This document shows positions 54,601 through 63,908 of a stretch of DNA of 64,000 bases, in pieces. The notes below the pieces were generated by a model. The model was given only the letters and a program-made list of their open reading frames with translations, made no database searches and was not told the origin of the DNA. Numbering within the stretch: the first letter of the stretch is position 1; each line of letters begins with the position of its first letter. A program made the translations under genes and the position numbers. Source of the stretch: DATNPX01 sp036702975 (GTDB taxonomy: Bacteria; Cyanobacteriota; Vampirovibrionia; Obscuribacterales; Obscuribacteraceae); assembly GCA_036702975.1 (NCBI GenBank), contig DATNPX010000056.1, forward strand, positions 186,001-250,000, written 5' to 3'.

Positions 54601-57600
54601 TCCAATCGGCAGGACGTTCTCATATTCATATGCTGCCAACAATATTGACCTGCTGCAAAAGACAGAAACTCAGTACCAGGACAATTTCCAAATCGGGGCA
54701 TGGACATACAATTCGCAGCATCGGCCTCTGACCTATACCGACGGCTCCGGTCAAGTCACGCACTACAGCTACAACAGCTCTGGCCAGCTACTCTCGATTA
54801 CAGATGCCAACAGCAATGTCACCAACTTCACCTACACGGGCACTGCAACTGCCACCGTTGGCGGAACGGCAACAACGGGCGATGTTTTAACAGTAACTGT
54901 TCACGATGCAGGTTTATCCGGGGGGCAAGAGGCGGTGCCGTATACGGTGCCAGCCGGGGCCACCACGACGACTATTGCAACAGGCATTGCGGCTGCAATT
55001 AATGCCGACACTCATTTGCAAGCCATTGGAGTCACCGCTACTTCTGCAGCTGCAGTTGTCACTCTCAAATCGACGTCAGTAAATGTCACAAGCTACACCG
55101 AATCAACAAGCGGAGGAGCAACAGAAACGATTGCTCTTACTGCCAACGTCTTTGGCTTCCTGACGAAAATTGACGGGCCCATGTCCGGCACCGCCGATGT
55201 CACGTTGTTTACTTATGACTCGTACAATCGGCTGGCGACTCGCACTGATTCTGAAGGCTATGTGATTGCCTACTCATACGATAACGGCAATCGTCCAACG
55301 CTCACAACTTACATGGATGGCACGACCGAGCAGACGATCTATGACCGGCTTGATGCTGTATTTTCGAAAGATCGCATCGGACGCTGGAGTCAGTCTTGTT
55401 ATAACGATCTTGATCAGTTGATTTATCAAATAGACCCGCTCGGGCGTAAGACAACATATACCTGGTGCAACTGCGGCAGTCTTGCCAGTCTTACCGATCC
55501 TAACGGTAATGTGACAAGCTGGCAACACGATCTGGAAGCGCGCCCTGTCACGAAAACCTATGCAGACGGAACTAGGGTAAATTACACTTACGAGCCGTGC
55601 ACGTCCCGGGTAAGAACGAGAACTGATGCCCTAAATCAAACAACCACCTATCTCTACAATGTTGACGACACACTGTCGGCGGCAGGTTATACAGGCTCAG
55701 TCCACCCGACAGCACCGTCTTCTTATACTTATGACCTCTATTACAACCGAATCACTACAGCGCTAAAAAACGACTGGGGCAGTTATTCATACACTTACAA
55801 TCCATATATCGTTCCATCAGGCACGCCCACTACTGGTGGTGGCATGCTGCAGCTGGTGCATAACAACGTCATTCCGAACTCGGACATTACTTATACATAT
55901 GACGTTCTCGGACGCACGAGCAATCGCTCCATAAATGGTTCTAGCAATTCGGTAACGTGGACCTACGACGCCATGAGCCGGGTTACTGCCGAAGCAAACG
56001 CACTCGGAAACTTTGGATATACCTACGTTGACGACACACCAGGTGCTTCGAAGGGAACGACGCGTTTGGCGTCGATTAACTATCCCAACAGTCAAGTCAC
56101 TAATTTCAGCTGGTATCCGAACATTGGTGACCAGCGCTTGCAGCAAATCGCCAACTTGAATCCCTCTGGCGGAACGCTTTCGCAGTTCAACTATGCATAC
56201 GATTCTGCCGGTGAAATTACCCAATGGCAACAGCAGCAGAACGGAAACAATCTTGTCTACAATCTTGGATATGATCTTGCCGGACAATTAACCACAGCTC
56301 GCGCCGGCTCAGGTGGTGCGCAATCTCCCAGCGCCTTCGAATACTATTATGGTTACGATCCTGGCGCTAACCGCACTTCCGTTCAGAATGCGAGCTTGCA
56401 GACATTCCGAGTCGGTGGCACAATCACTACCGGCGATGTGTTAACTCTGACCGTCTCAGACTCGGGACTAACCGGTGGCAGTGAAGCCGTTTCCTATACC
56501 GTTGCGGCAGGTGACACCCTGGCAACCGTCGCGCAAGGGTTAGCCACGAAGATCAATCTCGATGTAAACCTGCATGCGCTTGGCGTCATCGCGAATGCCC
56601 ATGGAACCAATACGTATCTAAACGTAAGATCCGTTTCGCCTAATGTCACAACTTATTCCGTCACAAAAAGTGGTGGCGCCACCGAGACGGTCACGCCAGG
56701 TATCTACGAGAACGGCAGCGAAAATCTTGTTGTGGGAGGTACCAAAAAGACTGGCGATGTTCTCACGTTGACAGTCAGAGATGCAGCGCTTTCTGGTGGC
56801 TCTGTCAGTGTGAGCCACACGGTGACATCGACCGACACCTTAACTACAATCGCTACGGCGTTGAAAACTGCAATCAACGGGAACTCGAGTTTATCGAGTC
56901 TTGGTGTGACAGCGACCTCTGCCGGTACGGTGGTAAACATCGCGTCAACTTCAACAAATGCCACCACATATGGACAATCTACAAACTCTGGTGCCACCGA
57001 GACGTTGACGTTAGCACCTAACAACAATCAGAATCTGCTTGTTTCTGTGGGTGGCACTGTCACGGCCGCCGATCAGCTGAAGATAAACGTTTATGACCCT
57101 GCCCTCTCCGGTGGTACCACCACCATTACTTATACGGTCGCCGCTGGTGACACAACTACTTCAATAGCAACTGGTTTGACCACGGCGATCAACGCAAGCA
57201 CAGCTTTGCAAGGAATTGGCGTCAGCGCCACTTCCAGCGCTAACTTGATCGCAATCAAATCTAACTCTGCCAACACGACCAACTACCGGCAAAGCTACAG
57301 CACGAGCGCAACAGAAAGCCTGAACTTCACGACCTCTGTGTACGGATGGCAAGTGACCACAATTGGCGGAACGGTGCATGCAGGCGATGTGCTGTCTATA
57401 ACGGCGTTGGATCCGGCGCTGGCAAGTGGCCAGGAAACCATTAGCTACACCGTGCTATCAACCGACACTCTTGCTACTATCGCCTCAGGCTTGGTATCTG
57501 CCATCAACGCCGATGCTAATCTGCAGACTATTGGTGTCACCGCTTTTGCTTCCAGTAATGTCGTCAACCTTGAATCGTTGTCTCTCAATCCCACCACCTA

Positions 57601-59923
57601 TGTATCCAAGGTGAGCAGTGGCTCAACAGAAACGGTCGCTCTAGGCAAATCAATCGGGGCGACTCAGGCCGCATTCAATAACGTCAACGAATTAGTATCG
57701 CTGGCTCCAGGTGGTGGCACTTTCTTTAGTGGCACTACGAACAAACCGGTCTCATCCACTACATTGTCCAGTCAAATATTTGCGCTGGCTGCAACGAGCC
57801 CTACGGTGACATCGACAGTAACAACCAGCGCTTCCAGCACTCCTGGCGAAAGTTTTAGTTTCGGCCCCGCCCCTAGTCCGCCTCAGACAGGGGTATCCTA
57901 CACATTTGCGTTGAATGGAACAGTACGAGCCGGCGATGTTGTTACTCTCAACATCTATGAGCAACAAATACCCGCGACTGGGTCTCTGTCATTCAGTTAC
58001 GTTGTGCAACCAGGAGACACAACGACGTCTGTGATAAGCAATCTGTCAGGTCAAATAAATGGCAATTCGACTCTTCACAGTTTGAATATTACCGTCTACA
58101 GCCAATCAGGCAACGTTGCTTCGATCAACGATTCTGGGCTCGGAGGGTATCGGATCATTGCCATGGCACTGAACGGATCCGTTCAAGGCGGTGCATCTGA
58201 GACTCTGACAACGAGCACGACAAGCGATCAGAATACCAACATAACGGTTGGTGGCACTGTTACTGCAGGCGATATCGTTTCTGTAAATGTCGAGAACTCG
58301 ACTTTGTCAGGTGGTGAGAATACAGCATCCTATACGGTGCAAAGTGGTGACACGCTGACCAGCATCGCGACAGGACTGGCTGCTGCGATTAATGCGGATA
58401 CTACACTCAACACGATCGGAGTGTCTGCTACCTCGTCGGGAGCCGTGATCAATACGTACACTAATCCGCATTATACGGTTTCAACTAGCACCGGAGCGAC
58501 CGAGACTATCTCATTGGGGACCAACAATCGCGGCAACAACACCGTGACGATAGGAGGCACTCCAACCAGCGGAGACACGTTGACGGTAACGTCCTTCAGC
58601 GGCGCGTTGAGTGGTGGCCAGTCGGTGTCGACTTATACAGTGCAGTCGACTGATACTTTGCTGACGATCGCTAATGGTTTAGAAGCCGCCATAAATGCGA
58701 ATACGGCTTTGCAGACTCTCGGTGTTACAGCGCCAGCTAATGTTGCGCTTCAGTCAACGTCGCAGAATTTCTCTGGCATTGCGGTGCTACCGTCGGGGAC
58801 GAGCTATGCTTCGGTCTCCGCAAAAGACGGCGGCGGTAATACGAAGACGAATACTAGCGTTTACTCAACGACTGGGGCTCCGAGCACGTCGCTGACATAT
58901 GATGCAAATGGCAATATGACCAGTGATGGCACCAACACCTATGTCTGGGACGCCGAGAATCGGCTCATACAGATCAATTATCCTGGCAGTGGAAATTACT
59001 CTCAGTTTACCTATGACGCATACGGACACAATGTCAAAATTGTTGAAAGTGTAAGTAGCTCTGTGACTTCGACGAAGCAATTTGTTTGGACTTCTGGGAA
59101 TTTGATTAAGGAAGCGCGAGATGGTTCCGGAGCTGTTATGGCTCAATATTTTGAGTATGGGCAAGGCGTTGGAGCAAGCAGCTTCTTTTATACGCTAGAT
59201 CATTTGAGGTCAATTCGTGAAATGACGTCTGCATCTGGTGTGCTCGCCGCTCAGTATTTATATGATCCGTATGGAAGGGTGACCAAAGCTCAAGGAGCGG
59301 AGTCTTCAGATCTCCAGTTTGCCGGATACTACATGCATACTCGGAGTAACTTGAACATAACCGTTTACAGACCGTTCAACGCCTCATTTGGGCGTTGGAA
59401 TAATCGTGACCCTATTGGAGAGCAAGGAGGCCGGAATCTTTATGCTTACGTCGCGAATGCTCCGGTTCGCTGGATAGACCCGAGCGGGCTCGAGAATCCG
59501 GACCCTATTGAACTTCTAGGGGGTGTAGATTACGGTCCTGTTTGGGGCACTATCGCCTATAAGCTTGCTCAACAAGCGGGAATAGATGCGGCAAATTCCG
59601 GAATTCCAGATTGGCCAGATGGTCCAAGAGATGCCTACCGACACTGTCTTTGGTCTTGCAGACTAGCGCAAGCCATGGGACCTTCTTTAGCAGAACAAGT
59701 CGGAAATGGACACGAGGGCGGCTACATGTGGACTGATTCAAACAAAATGGATGCGGCAAACAATGCCAGAGGCAGAGCTGCCGGAGCTGGCGGTGGAGAC
59801 TGTGCCTGCAAATGCAAAGCATTACTTGCAGCTGGTGGACTGGTTGGACCGGGAGGGACGAACCCAATTATTTGGCCAGCACCACCGCCACTCACAAAGG
59901 GTTTTCAGGCTCCCAAATATTAA
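51650..59923 (+). CDS. RHS polymorphic toxin with C39-like peptidase, inserted repeat domains and a DUF6973-like tip
   Basis: 2757 residues from GTG 51650 (AAGGA upstream). Signal peptide (LCWTMSMLLLIVTGPAPCAF), helical region, then a C39-like peptidase domain with Cys244 (KCGPLA), His315 (ANHFAAI) and Asp331 (KDPTFD). RHS/YD repeats follow from about residue 430. Ten copies of a domain of about 95 residues (V-G-G-T-x-T-x-G-D-V-L, Y-T-V-x-x-G-D-T, A-x-G-L-x-x-A-I-N, G-A-T-E-T) interrupt them. The RHS core ends with the usual GRWNNRDPIGEQGG and ANAPVRWIDPSGL. The last 145 residues (RDAYRHCLWSCRLAQAMG, GHEGGYMWTDSNKMDAANNA) resemble DUF6973 from memory and are the likely toxin. The next gene may encode immunity. 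Confidence 0.9.
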   Translation: MISNSGSVGKLRSVPMLCWTMSMLLLIVTGPAPCAFALNSTPEPPRELTIVPKAKTVTARTGAHKLTKITPKFSLGAHPSDLELSSARLFFETLVPMSGAPEAGENEALGSALKTYHDTKDKEDVSALTDFIAHHPKSRWTPSIELNAGLQKFHSGYLNEAMELWHNAWEAGKQEKSPGAAEIASRSFAHLVLVNARLGRLTELQKYFAEAKDRHFYGSDLEMVKSAQDGMWFLRNTPESAYKCGPLAVNTLSLLKSPKLGTTDFVKKVNSTKDGTNLAQLKDWADQAKLKYQLAKRDAGAPVLIPCVMHWSANHFAAIISKSNNHYVVKDPTFDTDATVAIKADVLDKESDGYFLVPEGPLPNGWHSIDKTEAAKVWGKGYASFRDPNHMRKPCPSNCTYIGRCGCNFMAQAFIWAMNAAVNIRDIPLSYSPPIGQVDFSVNYNQGEANEPSTFTFTNLGRGWNFNWTSYLTVDPSSQTATVRIPGGGAEVYVQSGGVYSPDVLSQALLVNMGSGVYQRQLKDGSIQVYNQPDGSGNIFMTEQIDPQGNSVLIQYDSNFRVTSITDAVNQVSTISYVSNVVGNSGFYKVASISDPFGRSCSFTYDATNTFLTKITDVIGLTSQFLYDTSSSNIVALTTPYGTTSFSSYVPGNNGYPATGLRVQLPDGTQTVTENWLNEPKLTYYWDREATMLYPNDPANQDYSHCQQTKFCYEGSTAGESGIPQWQINPLESASPIYFYYPNQINGDYTGSIASPNFVTRNLGSPNRVCNLGGTPTPGDVLQIIMNNNFCYYTVQTGDTLNSIATGLANSVNSNSALVSQYGIFAAASGPNVLIGANIANDTIQLSTSVNNGNGGTETLAPHSQMRQIATWTWTGTLVAGSPIYMSLPNVTIPYTIQTGDTYASLATTFANLINSNTQCQAQGITAVASGPSILFTSYSNQTMTYNYGGYGGWSFYISNNLNGTAQTFQKQYNSLGYLTQEIDPIGRTFSYSYAANNIDLLQKTETQYQDNFQIGAWTYNSQHRPLTYTDGSGQVTHYSYNSSGQLLSITDANSNVTNFTYTGTATATVGGTATTGDVLTVTVHDAGLSGGQEAVPYTVPAGATTTTIATGIAAAINADTHLQAIGVTATSAAAVVTLKSTSVNVTSYTESTSGGATETIALTANVFGFLTKIDGPMSGTADVTLFTYDSYNRLATRTDSEGYVIAYSYDNGNRPTLTTYMDGTTEQTIYDRLDAVFSKDRIGRWSQSCYNDLDQLIYQIDPLGRKTTYTWCNCGSLASLTDPNGNVTSWQHDLEARPVTKTYADGTRVNYTYEPCTSRVRTRTDALNQTTTYLYNVDDTLSAAGYTGSVHPTAPSSYTYDLYYNRITTALKNDWGSYSYTYNPYIVPSGTPTTGGGMLQLVHNNVIPNSDITYTYDVLGRTSNRSINGSSNSVTWTYDAMSRVTAEANALGNFGYTYVDDTPGASKGTTRLASINYPNSQVTNFSWYPNIGDQRLQQIANLNPSGGTLSQFNYAYDSAGEITQWQQQQNGNNLVYNLGYDLAGQLTTARAGSGGAQSPSAFEYYYGYDPGANRTSVQNASLQTFRVGGTITTGDVLTLTVSDSGLTGGSEAVSYTVAAGDTLATVAQGLATKINLDVNLHALGVIANAHGTNTYLNVRSVSPNVTTYSVTKSGGATETVTPGIYENGSENLVVGGTKKTGDVLTLTVRDAALSGGSVSVSHTVTSTDTLTTIATALKTAINGNSSLSSLGVTATSAGTVVNIASTSTNATTYGQSTNSGATETLTLAPNNNQNLLVSVGGTVTAADQLKINVYDPALSGGTTTITYTVAAGDTTTSIATGLTTAINASTALQGIGVSATSSANLIAIKSNSANTTNYRQSYSTSATESLNFTTSVYGWQVTTIGGTVHAGDVLSITALDPALASGQETISYTVLSTDTLATIASGLVSAINADANLQTIGVTAFASSNVVNLESLSLNPTTYVSKVSSGSTETVALGKSIGATQAAFNNVNELVSLAPGGGTFFSGTTNKPVSSTTLSSQIFALAATSPTVTSTVTTSASSTPGESFSFGPAPSPPQTGVSYTFALNGTVRAGDVVTLNIYEQQIPATGSLSFSYVVQPGDTTTSVISNLSGQINGNSTLHSLNITVYSQSGNVASINDSGLGGYRIIAMALNGSVQGGASETLTTSTTSDQNTNITVGGTVTAGDIVSVNVENSTLSGGENTASYTVQSGDTLTSIATGLAAAINADTTLNTIGVSATSSGAVINTYTNPHYTVSTSTGATETISLGTNNRGNNTVTIGGTPTSGDTLTVTSFSGALSGGQSVSTYTVQSTDTLLTIANGLEAAINANTALQTLGVTAPANVALQSTSQNFSGIAVLPSGTSYASVSAKDGGGNTKTNTSVYSTTGAPSTSLTYDANGNMTSDGTNTYVWDAENRLIQINYPGSGNYSQFTYDAYGHNVKIVESVSSSVTSTKQFVWTSGNLIKEARDGSGAVMAQYFEYGQGVGASSFFYTLDHLRSIREMTSASGVLAAQYLYDPYGRVTKAQGAESSDLQFAGYYMHTRSNLNITVYRPFNASFGRWNNRDPIGEQGGRNLYAYVANAPVRWIDPSGLENPDPIELLGGVDYGPVWGTIAYKLAQQAGIDAANSGIPDWPDGPRDAYRHCLWSCRLAQAMGPSLAEQVGNGHEGGYMWTDSNKMDAANNARGRAAGAGGGDCACKCKALLAAGGLVGPGGTNPIIWPAPPPLTKGFQAPKY
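53964..58815 (+). repeat. Ten copies of a 95-residue domain inside the RHS gene
   Basis: Copies lie near 53964, 54265, 54846, 56405, 56725, 57030, 57355, 57900, 58240 and 58545. Each has the frame G-G-T, G-D-V-L, a Y-T-V strand, G-D-T, a helix with A-I-N, and ends before G-A-T-E-T. The first two are most divergent. Copies 4-7 and 9-10 are consecutive with short linkers; the others are split by RHS sequence. Similar domains are common in large bacterial surface proteins. Confidence 0.82.
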
Positions 59924-59972
59924 TTAACTGCCGCAGAACAAGATTTGTCATGATAATGGCGTTAAGTCCTAA

Positions 59973-60581
59973 ATGGTCTCGAATGTGAATCAAAGTCTGA
60001 AATCGCGAACGGTCCAAGTATTTTTTTTATTGGGACTAGTAACGTTTTTTGCGCAGCTTGCATTCGGATATTTTTTTGCAGATCTAGCTACTCGTCCGCA
60101 GATTCCTCGATATCTACCGGTGTTGTCACTGATTGCGGGCAACATTCAATGGTTCATACTTAGCGTACTCCTACTATTGAGTCTACGACGGAAAAAGTTT
60201 GAGAAGTGTCTATCCTACTTGGTTGCTGTAACCTTGTGTTATGTGGGCTATTACGCGAATTCTACGGTGCACTCAATGGTTCTTAAATCCGCTAGTAGAA
60301 AGCCATTTTCTTCAAATGACTGGAAAACAACGCGAACAGATCAAGCATCCTCCGCGCGGCTAAAGGAAGTCGACGACCTGGTTCGAAGTGGTAAGCTGAT
60401 TGGATTGTCCCGCGAGTCGGTCCAGGAATTGTTGGGAATTCCTGACAGTATCAAACCTGAGCTGAGTGAGTACATTTACCGGTTAGGCCCTGAGAGAAAC
60501 CTGATTAGCATTGATGAAGAGTGGCTTGTCGTGCATTTTCGGAACGGCAGTGTTACTTCAGCGAACATCATGATTGATTGA
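59973..60581 (+). CDS. Membrane protein with BamE/SmpA-like tail; possible immunity protein
   Basis: 202 residues. Three hydrophobic helices (about 15-33, 48-68, 75-95) are followed by a soluble domain of about 90 residues (VRSGKLIGLSRESVQELLGI, then WLVVHFRNGSVTSANIM) that recalls the SmpA/OmlA fold. It begins 50 bp after the RHS toxin stop, in the place where immunity genes occur. That role is inferred from position only. No good ribosome site is seen at ATG 59973. Confidence 0.7.
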   Translation: MVSNVNQSLKSRTVQVFFLLGLVTFFAQLAFGYFFADLATRPQIPRYLPVLSLIAGNIQWFILSVLLLLSLRRKKFEKCLSYLVAVTLCYVGYYANSTVHSMVLKSASRKPFSSNDWKTTRTDQASSARLKEVDDLVRSGKLIGLSRESVQELLGIPDSIKPELSEYIYRLGPERNLISIDEEWLVVHFRNGSVTSANIMID

Positions 60582-60633
60582 TCTAAAGTACTGCATTGCG
60601 CCGGTGGTTTTCCTCACAGTTTCCGTCACGCTG

Positions 60634-60659
60634 CTCGAGGTGCTATCTCGAGGTGCTAT
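60634..60659. repeat. 13-bp tandem direct repeat
   Basis: CTCGAGGTGCTAT occurs twice in a row just upstream of the orphan RHS tip. Confidence 0.85.
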
Positions 60660-60730
60660 ATAGATTGTCGGATTCAGCGACCGACTAAATACTAACGACA
60701 CTGATGATGGTGCCAGTAAATCGTTCGTAA

Positions 60731-61738
60731 AGCTCATGGATATTCGCCAACAATCGCCGGATAAAGATCAATTACCCGGGCTCTGGAAATAACTCGCAAT
60801 TTACATATGATGCTTACGGTAGGAATGTAAAGATTGTCGAAACGGCGAGCGGTTCGGTCACATCAACCAAGCAATTTGTTCAAGCGGGTAGCGACAAGCA
60901 AGAAGCTAGAGACGCTTCCGGCGCCACCACTTCACAGTTCTTCGACGGTGGACAGACCATCAGTGGCACAACTTATTTCTACACGACTGACCATTTAGGC
61001 TCCGTTCGTGAGATGACTACGTCCTCTAGCGTGGTTGCCGCACAGTATGGCTTTGATCCGTATGGCAGACGAGCAAAGCTCCAGGGTGCCCAGGAATCAG
61101 ACTTCCAATACGCGAGCTACTACTTTCATACAAACAGCGGTCTTAACCTTACTGTAAGTCGGGCATACAACCCAACTCTTGGTCGATGGATCAACCGCGA
61201 TCCAATCGGTGAAAATGGCGGTCTAAATCTCTACGGCTATGTGGCCAATGAGCCAATTGGCAACACTGACCCTGACGGAACCGTCATGAATGAGTTCAAT
61301 CCATGGGGACCGATTTTATTCCCACAGCAACCAATGCCAGCACCAACGCCCACGCCAATGCCCTTAAGGGGATATTGCCAAATGGGTGGAGGTGGTCTGC
61401 ACCTTAGCGGAGAAGGAGGCGGTGGTGGCGGCGGCCGTGATCCGTTCCAAAAACGAAAAAGGATCGATGATGATCTGCTGGATGATGCGAAGTATCGCGA
61501 CTACTGGAAAAAACAGCATTCAGAAATCAGCACGCCGTTTTCAAGCCATAGACGATATTGGCCTAACGGAAACATCAAATCGATCCAGACTTACGATAGG
61601 TTTGGTCGGCGGTATTCTCGGTTTGATCTGAAAGACACCTTGGGCAGTCCAGAGCACAGGCACAATTGGAGTTATGGACCTGGCACGAGCGGAGGACGAG
61701 AAATCCCGCACCTACCTCTTGATTCTGTTCCTGACTAG
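60731..61738 (+). pseudogene. Orphan RHS tip with a different C-terminal domain
   Basis: The frame opens at 60731 without a start codon until ATG 61013. From 60758 it repeats the end of the RHS core of the large gene (INYPGSGNNSQFTYDAYGRN, DHLGSVREMTT, GRWINRDPIGENGG), so it is a displaced C-terminal tip of about 330 residues. After NTDPDGT comes another toxin candidate: a Pro/Gly-rich linker, then RRYWPNGNIKSIQTYDRFGR and RYSRFDLKDTLGSPEHRHNW. This resembles the polymorphic toxin type 24 pattern, from memory. Such orphans can replace the main tip by recombination. A short product from 61013 may still be made. Confidence 0.8.
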
Positions 61739-61804
61739 TGGCAGGTCGATCCTAAACTTCAGCTATACTACGATGGTTGCGTTTGAATAATGCAGGACCA
61801 GCTA

Positions 61805-62263
61805 ATGTTAAAGCTAATAACCAGTCAATTAGAATTTGAGGAGCTAGTAAACCGAACGTCCTGGCACGACGCTTACTTGAGGGCAGTACACTATGCCGCG
61901 CAGAGATATCAGCTCGATGATGGCTCAACCATTCATCGAAGCGGATCGCTGGTGCAGATCTTGCTTGCATGCCCGATGGAACGTAATGTATTGGAGCTAG
62001 CAGCCTTTGAACTAAAATCGTTGTCAGTTAAGCCAGAATTAGATCTTGAGTGCCCGAAATCGGCAGCAATTCAGCGGCGAATGACAGAAGCGGATTTTGG
62101 TGGATTCGAACTGATTTGTGGCTGTATTGGCTTTAGAAAACTGCCTGAAAATGCGGCTAGTGAGCTACTTTCCTTCAGCGAAGAGTCCATTTATAACGGA
62201 AGCGATTTAGCGCCCCCCTACAACATAGACTGGCGAGCAGCATTAGACGCCTCCTTACATTAA
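61805..62263 (+). CDS. Putative immunity protein for the orphan RHS tip (152 aa)
   Basis: ATG 61805 has AGGA seven bases upstream; ATG 61790 is in frame. The protein is acidic, soluble and without a signal, of the size usual for immunity proteins, with an SWHDAYLRAV segment early on, and lies 66 bp after the orphan tip. A strong terminator follows. The function is inferred from position and size. Confidence 0.7.
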   Translation: MLKLITSQLEFEELVNRTSWHDAYLRAVHYAAQRYQLDDGSTIHRSGSLVQILLACPMERNVLELAAFELKSLSVKPELDLECPKSAAIQRRMTEADFGGFELICGCIGFRKLPENAASELLSFSEESIYNGSDLAPPYNIDWRAALDASLH

Positions 62264-62317
62264 GGTCGATCCGAGGGCCAGGTAAGCGTTCGTAATACGC
62301 ACGCAAATGGGCCTCAA

Positions 62318-62366
62318 CCTTTAAAAAAGAGCATTGCCCGGCACGGACAGTGCTCTTTTTTAAAGG
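62318..62366. terminator. Strong terminator after the putative immunity gene
   Basis: A stem of about 18 bp (CCTTTAAAAAAGAGCATTG with CAGTGCTCTTTTTTAAAGG, one mismatch) with T-runs on both strands. Confidence 0.88.
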
Positions 62367-62592
62367 ACCATATATGACTTCACGAGCTGGCAATTAGAAT
62401 TCAAAAACTGTTTGTCGCGGCTTTGCATCGCTCATATTGTATTACCGTTGTTAAATATTTTCAGCTAGATTTTATTTGGTGACCTCCGCGCATGGTGGTA
62501 CTATATGCGAAGGCGCGCTTAGTGCATTAGTTTATTTCGTAAGTGGCAAGTTTTTCTCTTGTGCGCCAGTTTCAAGCATAGGAGGATGGCTC

Positions 62593-63855
62593 ATGCCAAA
62601 GATCACCGCTAAATTTATTGAATCTGGTATCACTTTTCCGACCACGGGCCAACTTATCGTTAGAGACGATGAGTTGAAAGGATTTGGTCTCCGCGTAACG
62701 AAAGGTAGAGTCGCTTTCGTAGTCGAGTATCGAGTCGACGGGAAGTTCAAAAGAGTCACTATAGGTCATTACAAAGAAATGACAGCCGACGAAGCTCGCA
62801 GACAAGCTCGGCAAATACTAATGGGCACCGTGAAACCAAAAGCCGTCACACCAAAACAATCAGCGATCACTCTGAATCATGTCTTTCAAAAGTTTATGGC
62901 GGTTAGAAGATTGCGTCCCAATACAGTGCGCACTTATACGCTGACGACAAAGCGGTGCATTGGAGACTGGCTAAGTCTACCCGTAACAGCGATAACTCGA
63001 GACATGATCTTAGAAAGGCACCAAAAGCTAACGCATGTCACAAAACAAGGCACGTTGGGGCAAGTGCAAGCGAACATATCAATGAGAATTCTAAGAACAG
63101 TCCTGAACTTCGCCGCCAGTAACTTCGAGACAGCCGATCAACAACCAATTATTTCGATAAATCCAGTAAGCACTTTATCAAAAAACAGATGCTGGCACCG
63201 CGAGAGAAGAAGACGAGTCATAGTTCCAGATCATAAGCTAAGCGACTGGTACCGCGCCGTCATGTCTTTGAGACAAATCTATATTCGTGATTACTTGCTG
63301 CTCTTGATATTGACTGGGCTCAGACGGACAGAAGCTTCTACCCTGCGCTGGAGTGACATCGACTTCAGTGGTCGAACCATCACGATTCGAGCCGATGTCG
63401 CAAAAAACAAGCAAGAGCATTGCATCCCGTTGAGCGATTTTCTGTTGTTGTTACTGCGTCATCGAAAGGAAAACAGTAGAAGTGATACAGACTACGTGTT
63501 TCCAGGTCGCCGAGGTGGTCCTCTGGTCGAACCCAAATTGGGAGTTTTGAAAGTTGTCGAAAGAAGCGGTTGCAGCTTTGTGTTGCACGACTTGAGGCGC
63601 ACTTATATAAGCATGGCTGCTAAGCTTGGCATACCGCATCATGTGATCAAAAAACTTGTCAATCACGTTGCTTCATCGGATGTGACAGACGGATACGTCG
63701 TCATTCAAGTTGATCAGTTAAGAGAACCGATAACTCAGATCAATAATCGCTTTCTGACGTTATTTGGCTGCCACCTTGCTGACTGGGAGAAAAACAATAA
63801 GATGGTTGGTCAATGGGTAGTGGGACGACGACAGCAAAACGACGAGCAACTCTAG
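62593..63855 (+). CDS. Tyrosine recombinase (phage-type integrase)
   Basis: 420 residues from ATG 62593, seven bases after a full AGGAGG; an upstream frame to 62476 is not needed. The N-terminal DUF4102-like arm domain (GFGLRVTKGRVAFVVEYRVD, then RVTIGHYKEMTADEARRQAR) is followed by a core-binding domain and the catalytic domain with Arg in LTGLRRTEASTLRW, H-x-x-R in HDLRRTYISMA, a His in LVNHVASSDVT and the nucleophile Tyr in TDGYV. All catalytic residues are present. Such integrases usually insert elements at tRNA genes; none is in the window. Its position beside the toxin cassettes suggests an integrated element. Confidence 0.92.
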   Translation: MPKITAKFIESGITFPTTGQLIVRDDELKGFGLRVTKGRVAFVVEYRVDGKFKRVTIGHYKEMTADEARRQARQILMGTVKPKAVTPKQSAITLNHVFQKFMAVRRLRPNTVRTYTLTTKRCIGDWLSLPVTAITRDMILERHQKLTHVTKQGTLGQVQANISMRILRTVLNFAASNFETADQQPIISINPVSTLSKNRCWHRERRRRVIVPDHKLSDWYRAVMSLRQIYIRDYLLLLILTGLRRTEASTLRWSDIDFSGRTITIRADVAKNKQEHCIPLSDFLLLLLRHRKENSRSDTDYVFPGRRGGPLVEPKLGVLKVVERSGCSFVLHDLRRTYISMAAKLGIPHHVIKKLVNHVASSDVTDGYVVIQVDQLREPITQINNRFLTLFGCHLADWEKNNKMVGQWVVGRRQQNDEQL

Positions 63856-63874
63856 CTAGCCACACCGAGATGAC

Positions 63875-63908
63875 CAAAAGAGCCACTGTATGCGGTGGCT
63901 CTTTTGTT
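63875..63908. terminator. Terminator after the integrase
   Basis: A perfect 12-bp stem (CAAAAGAGCCAC with GTGGCTCTTTTG), 8-nt loop, T-run at the end of the stem. Confidence 0.9.
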
